A stretch of DNA of 49,161 bases from the NCBI GenBank assembly GCA_937863995.1, contig CALMIK010000053.1:1-49161 (forward strand), read 5' to 3'. Within the stretch, counting starts at the first letter, position 1; every line of letters begins with the position of its first letter. A program made the position numbers and the translations under genes. Of the stretch, positions 43,563 to 49,161 are shown piece by piece. Below the pieces are notes generated by a model, which made no database searches, was not told the DNA's origin, and saw nothing but the letters and a program-made list of their open reading frames with translations. Source of the DNA: an uncultured Chelatococcus sp. (lineage in GTDB: Bacteria; Pseudomonadota; Alphaproteobacteria; Rhizobiales; Beijerinckiaceae).

Positions 43563-44152
43563 GCGACATCGCGGACGTGATCCGCTCGCTGGTGTTCCGC
43601 GTGGCCGAGCTGGAGCGGCGCGGCCGCAACCGGTCGCGCATCGGCACTGTCACCGAAATCGACCCGCAACGGGGTCTGGCGCGGGTTGAGCTGGCGACGG
43701 GCGCGAATGGCGCGCCCTTCGTTTCCGGCTGGATACCGTGGCAGGAGCAGGCTGCCGGCGCGGCGCGGACACATTTTCCGCCGTCCATCGGTCAGCAGGT
43801 GCGCGTGCGGTCGCAATCGGGCGACCTGACGGACGCCGAGATAGAGGCGTCGCTGCCGTCGCGCACGAACACGCGCCCCTCGAACAAGGGCAATGAATAC
43901 GTGATCGTCGAGGTGGGCAGCGCTCGCGTCGTGGTCAGCGACGGCGGCGGCACGCTGCGCATGAGTGTCGGCGCCAGCTCCATCACCGTGACGGACGGCG
44001 CCATCGTGATCGAGAGCGCGGACATCATGCTGAAGGGTGCCGTCAAGGTCGAGGGCGCATCCCTGACGCACAACGGCGCCAACGTCGGCTCATCTCACGT
44101 TCACGGCGGCATCGAGCCCGGCCCGGCCAACACCAGCCCGCCCGCCAACTGA
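43559..44152 (+). CDS. Baseplate assembly protein V (GpV, tail spike)
   Basis: A 197-residue P2 GpV-type protein. The N-terminal OB-like domain (IGTVTEIDPQRGLARVELATG, then WIPWQEQAAGAARTHFPPSI and GQQVRVRSQSGDL) is followed by a repetitive beta-prism or spike (VVVSDGGGTLRMSVG, ITVTDGAIVIES). The tip has two histidines (SSHVHGGIEPG) that in P2 and phi92 spikes hold an iron ion. It is the central membrane-piercing spike of a contractile tail. Confidence 0.92.
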   Translation: MSDIADVIRSLVFRVAELERRGRNRSRIGTVTEIDPQRGLARVELATGANGAPFVSGWIPWQEQAAGAARTHFPPSIGQQVRVRSQSGDLTDAEIEASLPSRTNTRPSNKGNEYVIVEVGSARVVVSDGGGTLRMSVGASSITVTDGAIVIESADIMLKGAVKVEGASLTHNGANVGSSHVHGGIEPGPANTSPPAN

Positions 44153-44183
44153 TCGAACATTCCTTATCATCTTGGAGGCACGC

Positions 44184-44381
44184 ATGCCCAGATACCGTGT
44201 GAAGCGCGCTGGCGCTCTCGTCGACGGCACCTTTCGCAAGGAAGGCGCCATCGTCACCCTGTCCGCCGAGCAGGCCAAGTATTACCTGCCGCCCCACGAC
44301 GACAGGCTGGAGGAAGTAGCGCCGGTTGAGCCCAAGCCGGAGGCGAAGGCGCCGGCGAAGATCCCGGTCGACAAGGACTGA
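44184..44381 (+). CDS. Small phage structural-region protein, 65 aa
   Basis: Not recognised. The N-terminal 40 residues look like a small beta-barrel (YRVKRAGALVDGTFRKEGAI and AEQAKYYLPPHDDRL), the rest is a Pro/Glu/Lys-rich tail. TTGGAGG is an excellent ribosome binding site before ATG 44184. Lies between baseplate V and W. Confidence 0.7.
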   Translation: MPRYRVKRAGALVDGTFRKEGAIVTLSAEQAKYYLPPHDDRLEEVAPVEPKPEAKAPAKIPVDKD

Positions 44382-44383
44382 TC

Positions 44384-44776
44384 GTGGCGGATTCTGTCGG
44401 CTTCGACCGCACTACCGGCACGTTGATCGTGGATTGGGAGCACGTTGCCCAGTGCATCGTGCTTATCCTGACGACGCCGCGCCTGACGCGTGTCATGCGG
44501 CGGCTGTTCGGCTCCGATCTGCCCGGCATGATCGACGCGCCGATGAATGACCAGAACCGCCTGCGGCTGTTCCGCGCCGTGGCCGAGGCTTTGCGGCCGA
44601 GGCTCGTCGAGGGCCGCCAATACGGCGAGCCGCGGTTCGTGCTCGACAGCGTGCAGGTGGTGGAAGCCGAGGCGTCTGGCCGCATCACCGTGCGGGTGTC
44701 CGGCAAATACCTGCCGCGCGGGCATCTTGGTGATGCAACACAGGCGGGGCAGCGGTCCGTCGAGGCTACGATTTAA
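44384..44776 (+). CDS. Baseplate wedge protein (GpW/gp25 family)
   Basis: A 130-residue protein of the gp25/GpW baseplate family, which forms the wedge core next to the sheath. The segment VAQCIVLILTTPRLTRVMRRLFGSD contains the family's conserved E/Q-x-I-x-x-I-L-x-T-x-x-x-x-R pattern. GTG start two bases after the preceding stop. It lies between V and J, as in P2. Confidence 0.88.
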   Translation: MADSVGFDRTTGTLIVDWEHVAQCIVLILTTPRLTRVMRRLFGSDLPGMIDAPMNDQNRLRLFRAVAEALRPRLVEGRQYGEPRFVLDSVQVVEAEASGRITVRVSGKYLPRGHLGDATQAGQRSVEATI

Positions 44777-44787
44777 AGGGGGGCGTC

Positions 44788-45762
44788 ATGAGCCGGTTCG
44801 AGGATGTCGATCTGGCGCGGCTCGGCGGTGTGCCCGATCTCGTGCCTGCGGATTACGAGGCTGAAATCGATGCGCTCCGGGCGAGCTTCATCGCCCGTTG
44901 GAACGTGAAGCGGGCCGCCAATCCTACCCTGCCCGCTGTCGATACGCTCTTTCTAGAGGGCAACTCGACGTTGACGCTGCTGGAGGAATGCGCCTGGCGT
45001 GTCACCTTGGCGAAGCAGCAGTACAACGACGCGATCCGCGCCGTGATGCTGGCGTCGACCTGGGGCGCCTATCTGGAGCATCGCGCGGCCGAGTTCGGGC
45101 TGGTGCGGCGCGTCATCGTGCCGGGCAACCCGCAGGCGGTGCCGCCTGTACCTGACGTGATGGAGACCGACGAGGATCTGCGGCGCAGGCGGCAGATGGC
45201 CATCGAGGCGATCAGCACCGCCGGCCCCTACGGCGCCTACATCTGGTGGGCGCTCGAGGCGCATCCGCAGATCAAGTCCGTTGCCGTCTACGGCCCGGAA
45301 AGCGGACTGGTCGACCCCGGCGAGGTGCTTGTCGTGGTGCTGGACAAGCGCGGCGACGGCGCTGCGCCCGAACCGGTGCTGACCGCCGTCACGCAGAGGC
45401 TCTCACCCGCGACGGTGCGACCGCTGACCGACAGGCCGGTGTTCGTGGAGAGCGCGTCGATCGTGCCTTATGCGGTCGAGGTCACCATCACGGTGCTGCC
45501 GGGACCGGATAACGAGCTGATCCGCCAGCGTGCGTTGGCGCGCATCACCGCGCACGTTACCGATCGCCATAAGGTGGGCGCCGCTGTCACGGTTTCCGGC
45601 ATCGCTGCCGCCGCGAGTGTCGTTGACGATCAGGGCAGGACGCTGGTCGAGGGCGTCACCGTCGCCTCCCCTGCCGCCAATGTCGTGCCGGGGCCGAAGC
45701 AGGCCGCGTTCGCGCAGTCCATCACCGTGGTCACGGACATCATCAATGACATTGTCTTATGA
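44788..45762 (+). CDS. Baseplate assembly protein J (GpJ family)
   Basis: A 324-residue baseplate J protein, the wedge component linking the hub region to the fibres. Family features are the first-third helix ASTWGAYLEHRAAEFGLVRR, ETDEDLRRRRQMAIEAISTAGPYGAYIWWAL, SVAVYGPESGLVDPGEVLVVV, and RPLTDRPVFVESASIVPY. It ends overlapping the next gene by 17 bases. Confidence 0.93.
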   Translation: MSRFEDVDLARLGGVPDLVPADYEAEIDALRASFIARWNVKRAANPTLPAVDTLFLEGNSTLTLLEECAWRVTLAKQQYNDAIRAVMLASTWGAYLEHRAAEFGLVRRVIVPGNPQAVPPVPDVMETDEDLRRRRQMAIEAISTAGPYGAYIWWALEAHPQIKSVAVYGPESGLVDPGEVLVVVLDKRGDGAAPEPVLTAVTQRLSPATVRPLTDRPVFVESASIVPYAVEVTITVLPGPDNELIRQRALARITAHVTDRHKVGAAVTVSGIAAAASVVDDQGRTLVEGVTVASPAANVVPGPKQAAFAQSITVVTDIINDIVL

Positions 45763-46489
45763 CACCGGGGGCGGCCCGATATCCCTCACGTTCAATGGCC
45801 GAGACATCCTTTTCAGTGGCGCGGCGCTCGCGTTCGGTTCCGGGCTCTGGGACGGACGACGGCAGCGCTCCGTGCTGCCAGACCCCAGCGATTACGAGCT
45901 CGCGCTGTCCGAGGCCATCGCGGCCGCGTTCGCCGGCCTGCCCGACGCTTGGTCTATCCCCGATGTTCTGAGCTGGCAGCGTTGCCCGGCTGTCCTGTTG
46001 CCGTGGCTCGCCTGGGAATGGTCGGTCGACGAGTGGCAGCGCGACTGGCCGGTGGCGACGCAGCGCGCCGTGATCGGCGCGTCGTGGGGGCTGCACAGCG
46101 TCAAGGGCAGCGCGGGCGCGATGGACCGGGCTGTTGGCGCGATGGGCTACGGCATCGATGTCGTGGAATGGTGGGAAGCGGTGCCGCCGCGCGCGCCCTA
46201 CACCTATCGATACCGGCTGAAATCGCCATCCGGCCGCCCGTGGAGCGATGCCGAGATCGCCAGCATGGAACGCATCTCGATGCGCGCCAAGAACGTGCGC
46301 TCGTGGCTCGATGCCGTTGAAATCAACGTGTCGGGCGCAACCGCGCCTGTCCATGCCGCAGCGATCGTGCATTCGCGCGTGCGCGTAGCGCCGGAAACCG
46401 AACCGGTCACGCAGCTCGACGCACGCGGCGCCGTATTCGCCGGCGTCGTGGCGCGCCTGCGCATGCGCGTGACCATTACCGTATCCTGA
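45746..46489 (+). CDS. Tail protein I (GpI family)
   Basis: A 247-residue tail protein I, third of the V-W-J-I block of P2-like phages. Characteristic segments are LPWLAWEWSVDEWQRDWP, AVIGASWGLHSVKGSAGAMDRAV and WSDAEIASMERISMRAKNVRSWL. ATG 45746 lies inside the end of the J gene, with no strong ribosome binding site, which points to translational coupling. Confidence 0.9.
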   Translation: MTLSYDTGGGPISLTFNGRDILFSGAALAFGSGLWDGRRQRSVLPDPSDYELALSEAIAAAFAGLPDAWSIPDVLSWQRCPAVLLPWLAWEWSVDEWQRDWPVATQRAVIGASWGLHSVKGSAGAMDRAVGAMGYGIDVVEWWEAVPPRAPYTYRYRLKSPSGRPWSDAEIASMERISMRAKNVRSWLDAVEINVSGATAPVHAAAIVHSRVRVAPETEPVTQLDARGAVFAGVVARLRMRVTITVS

Positions 46490-46506
46490 CAACCGGAAGA
46501 ACCGCG

Positions 46507-48264
46507 ATGGCATCGAACGACTATCTCGGCGTGCTGACGCTCGCCGGCCGGCAGAAACTTGCCGCAGCGATCGGCGGCACACCGCTGGTGCTGCAGACCG
46601 TGCGCGTGGGCGACGGCAACGGCGCAGAGATCGCGCCCAACGAGGCGATGCTCGACCTGGTGCACCGGGTGGGCGGCGCCTACGGCGTGCTGTCGAGCGG
46701 GCGCGACCCGGTGAACCTGCAGATGTGGCGTATCACCGCCCTCATTCCGGCGAGCGACGGCCCGTTCGACATCCGCGAGATCGGCGTGTTCGACGCGGCT
46801 GGCGACATGATCGCCATCGCTCGCCATCCGCTGGTCGAGAAGCGCGGCCCCGGCCAGGGTGTCGGCGTCGAGCTGACCACGGATATTGTGTTCCCGGTGT
46901 CGTCGACAGCGCAGGTGACCGTCAATTTCCTGCCCGATGTCGCCGTCGATCTGGCGCGGTTGATGCGGGTGCCGTTCCTCGCCGTCAACAGCGTCACCGT
47001 CCGTTCGCCTCCTGCCCTGCCGCAGCAGGGCGATACGTATCTGGTTCCGACCGCCCCGACCGGAGCGTGGAACGGTTCGGTCGGCAAGCTGGCGATGTGG
47101 AATGGCATTGTCTGGCGCATCGCCGACGCGCCGGTCGGCACCATTGTTGCCGCATCCGACAGCGGAACCCATTGGCGGCGGATAGCGAGCGGGTGGGAAG
47201 AATGGCGGGCGACGGCGACTGCGCGGGGTATCGTGGAGCTCGCCACCAACGCCGAAACCCAGGCTGGCGCCGATGCCGAGCGCGCCGTAACGCCGGCGGG
47301 GTTGTCCTCGAGAACCGCAACCGTCGATCGCACCGGTATCGTCGAGCTCGCCACGGTGACCGAAGCGCGTGCTGGAGCGGACACCGAACGCGCCGTCACG
47401 CCTGCCGGCCTTCGCGCGGCTGGGGACGATATCGTGGCGCTCATTCCAACGATCGCTTCTCTCGACGCCCGCTATTCCCGCCTCGTGCCGCCGCCGGCGG
47501 ATACGTTTTATGTCGTCGGCGCGAGCGGCAACGACGCCAATACGGGGCTGGCAGCAACCGCAGCGGCGGGTTTCAGGACGATTCGCGGTGCGATCGACGC
47601 CATCAACAGCCGGTATTCGGCGCTCGGCCTGATCAACCTGATCGTGTCGGCAGGCACGTTCAACGGATTCTCGGTGCCCCTCAACGGCAACAAGCTCTGG
47701 CGCATCAAGGGCGCGGGCCGGACCAGCACGTTCATCAACGCCACCTCGACATCCGTCAACGCTGGCCGCGCGTGCAATGTTGCCGGCGCTTCGGTCATTC
47801 TCGAGGATCTGGCTCTGTCGGCGTATTACGAGTGCGCCGCCATCGGCCCCGAGGGCGGGATGCTGGAGGTCATCAGCTGCAATTTCGCCCTGGCTGGCGC
47901 GGGATCGGTAGGGATCGGCTGCGTGGCGGGGCAGGTTTCCGTTTACGGAAACGTGCAGTTTTCGGGCACTGGGCGCGCCTGCATCTACAGTTCGTCGCTG
48001 ATCCGCCTCGGCTACGCCGATGATGCGACGACGCGGATCGTCGCGCTGGTGTGGGCGGCTGGCTGCACCGTCAATGATGCCAACATCCTTGCGGAGGATG
48101 GCGGTAGGATCCGCGTCTTTCCCGCCGCGTTTCAGCAGTCCGGCGCTCCTACCGGTAAAAAATACGTTGCTCGCCTCAACGGTGTCATCAACGCCTCGGG
48201 CGGCAGCGTGACCATCGCCGGCACGCTGGCCGGCACCACTGAGACCGGCGGCCAGTACATCTAG
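46507..48264 (+). CDS. Tail fibre protein (P2 GpH-type N-terminus)
   Basis: A 585-residue fibre. Residues 1-150 are the tail-collar fibre N-terminal domain (YLGVLTLAGRQKLAAAIGG, then WRITALIPASDGPFDIREIG). A short domain of about 60 residues follows (TVRSPPALPQQGDTYLVPTA, KLAMWNGIVWRIADAP). Next are two tandem units of GIVELAT-x-x-E-x-x-AGAD-x-ERAVTPAGL, a fibre shaft repeat. The C-terminal 250 residues look like a right-handed beta-helix (DTFYVVGASGNDANTG, FRTIRGAIDAIN), likely for polysaccharide binding or cleavage. It determines host range. Confidence 0.85.
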   Translation: MASNDYLGVLTLAGRQKLAAAIGGTPLVLQTVRVGDGNGAEIAPNEAMLDLVHRVGGAYGVLSSGRDPVNLQMWRITALIPASDGPFDIREIGVFDAAGDMIAIARHPLVEKRGPGQGVGVELTTDIVFPVSSTAQVTVNFLPDVAVDLARLMRVPFLAVNSVTVRSPPALPQQGDTYLVPTAPTGAWNGSVGKLAMWNGIVWRIADAPVGTIVAASDSGTHWRRIASGWEEWRATATARGIVELATNAETQAGADAERAVTPAGLSSRTATVDRTGIVELATVTEARAGADTERAVTPAGLRAAGDDIVALIPTIASLDARYSRLVPPPADTFYVVGASGNDANTGLAATAAAGFRTIRGAIDAINSRYSALGLINLIVSAGTFNGFSVPLNGNKLWRIKGAGRTSTFINATSTSVNAGRACNVAGASVILEDLALSAYYECAAIGPEGGMLEVISCNFALAGAGSVGIGCVAGQVSVYGNVQFSGTGRACIYSSSLIRLGYADDATTRIVALVWAAGCTVNDANILAEDGGRIRVFPAAFQQSGAPTGKKYVARLNGVINASGGSVTIAGTLAGTTETGGQYI

Positions 48265-48274
48265 CGGGGACAGC

Positions 48275-49161
48275 ATGTCGGACACGATCGATCTTTCCTC
48301 CCGCGCGGATGCGCCAATGCGCTCTCCGACTGGCAACGAGCTGGTTGTCGCAGTGGCGGGCGCTGAACTGGTCGTCATCCCGGTGGCGGAGTTGGCCAGT
48401 GGCGGCGGCGGCAGCGCAGCGTGGGGCGACATCACCGGCAAGCCGCCAAGCTTTCCGCCCGCTGCGCATGCCCATGCCATCGCCGATGTCACGGGGCTTG
48501 GCGATGCGCTCGCGGCCAAGGCCGATGCGGCGGCGGTGACGGCAGTGCTTTCCGACAAGGCGGCGCTCGCCTCGCCCGCGCTCACCGGCACGCCGACCGC
48601 GCCGACGGCGGCGGCGGGAACCGACAGCGGCCAGATCGCCACCACCGCCTTCGTCAAGGCGGCCGTTGACGCCATTCCCGGCGGTGGCGGCGGTTCCACG
48701 GCCTGGGGCGACATCACCGGCAAGCCTTCGAGCTTTCCGCCGGCCGTCCACGATCATGCCATCGCCGATGTCACCGGCCTTGCCGCGGCGCTCGCGGCCA
48801 AGGCCGACGCCGCCGCCATTCCGGCGGTGCCCGCCATCGCCGCCGTCGCGACGGTGCGGGCGGGAACCAGCGCCGCCGACACGCTCGGCGTCAAAAACAC
48901 GCTCGACGCCCACGCGCCGGTGGCGCTCACCGATGCCGCCACCATCACGGTGGATCTCGCGGCCGGCATCGTCTTCGCCCTGACGCTTGGCGGCAACCGC
49001 ACGCTCGGTGCGCCCGCGAACCAGATCGCCGGCCGCAGCGGCCTCATCCTCGTCAAGCAGGATGCCACGGGATCGCGCACGCTTTCCTTCGCCGCCGACT
49101 GGAAGTTCCTTGGCGGCGCGCCGGACCTCTCCACCGCTGCGGGCGCCGTCGATGTCATCGC
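48275..49161 (+). CDS. Second tail fibre/receptor-binding protein (3' end beyond window)
   Basis: The open frame runs off the window after 295 complete codons. It contains two copies of a fibre module AWGDITGKPxSFPPAxHxH followed by AIADVTGLxxALAAKADAAA (first near residues 49-88, second near 148-187). Between them is LASPALTGTPTAPTAAAGTDSGQIATTAFV, a common phage fibre motif. The end visible here looks like a trimerising beta-structured region. GGGGAC precedes ATG 48275, 11 bases after the preceding stop. A second fibre or adhesin gene after GpH is common in such phages. Confidence 0.85.
   Translation, partial: MSDTIDLSSRADAPMRSPTGNELVVAVAGAELVVIPVAELASGGGGSAAWGDITGKPPSFPPAAHAHAIADVTGLGDALAAKADAAAVTAVLSDKAALASPALTGTPTAPTAAAGTDSGQIATTAFVKAAVDAIPGGGGGSTAWGDITGKPSSFPPAVHDHAIADVTGLAAALAAKADAAAIPAVPAIAAVATVRAGTSAADTLGVKNTLDAHAPVALTDAATITVDLAAGIVFALTLGGNRTLGAPANQIAGRSGLILVKQDATGSRTLSFAADWKFLGGAPDLSTAAGAVDVI

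Noticed and set aside
46204..48723. An 839-codon minus-strand frame across the tail fibre genes
   Set aside because: Antisense shadow of the fibre genes with low-complexity composition; the + strand carries clear fibre modules and ribosome binding sites.

Overview
The window is GC-rich DNA from an alphaproteobacterium, most likely of the Hyphomicrobiales. Three things point that way: a long-linker RpoD, a Bradyrhizobium-type beta-1,3/1,6-glucan synthase cluster (GH17 plus GT2), and a tRNA-Asp used as a phage attachment site. The species cannot be named from this sequence alone.

Region 1 (1-12090) is host chromosome. It holds the C-terminal part of rpoD with a strong convergent terminator, a DeoR-type repressor, an ExoY/edema-factor-type nucleotidyl cyclase toxin next to an AT-rich island, a SLOG/LOG-family nucleotide-binding protein, a small membrane protein, and a glucan cluster. 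The cluster comprises a membrane-anchored GH17 protein, a small secreted protein and a GH17-GT2 synthase of NdvB type. It ends at a T-tailed terminator, followed by tRNA-Asp(GTC) with its own promoter.

Region 2 (12014 to beyond 49161) is the left and middle part of a temperate tailed phage integrated at tRNA-Asp. The right attachment site lies outside the window. The integrase gene reads into the tRNA, and its last 18 codons are tRNA antisense. A leftward early operon (19346 to 12033) carries HD hydrolase, SSB, DUF2303, a DNA sliding clamp, small proteins, an excisionase-like protein and the integrase. A lambda-like switch lies at 19376-20353: a repressor gene flanked by two promoters with superimposable pairs of GCTAC-N5-GTAGC operators. 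The rightward early operon carries a Cro-like protein, a CII-like regulator, a DnaA-domain-IV-only protein and a helicase/DNA methylase fusion interrupted by an intein. It continues with a C5 cytosine methylase split by an in-frame TAA and overlapped by a second recognisable reading frame, a divergent hicAB module, a primase with zinc finger and Toprim domain, and a D5-type primase-helicase. It ends at an iteron-rich candidate replication origin (33149-33390).

Region 3 (33406-49161) holds the late genes. A protein of unknown function sits where lambdoid phages keep their antiterminator. It is followed by a near-consensus promoter and, about 15 bases after the expected start point, an intrinsic terminator, an arrangement like lambda pR'-tR'. 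Then come a gpZ-like protein, small and large terminase, portal, gpW, a ClpP-type protease with a nested in-frame scaffold, decoration protein, major capsid protein E and connector genes. A P2-like baseplate series (V, W/gp25, J, I) and tail fibre genes follow; the last fibre gene runs off the window. The phage is thus a mosaic of a lambda-type head and a P2-type, presumably contractile, tail.

The items most worth a second look are the ExoY-like toxin, the intein in the helicase-methylase, the dual-frame methylase locus with its nonsense codon, the paired operator-promoters, the candidate origin, and the promoter-terminator late switch.
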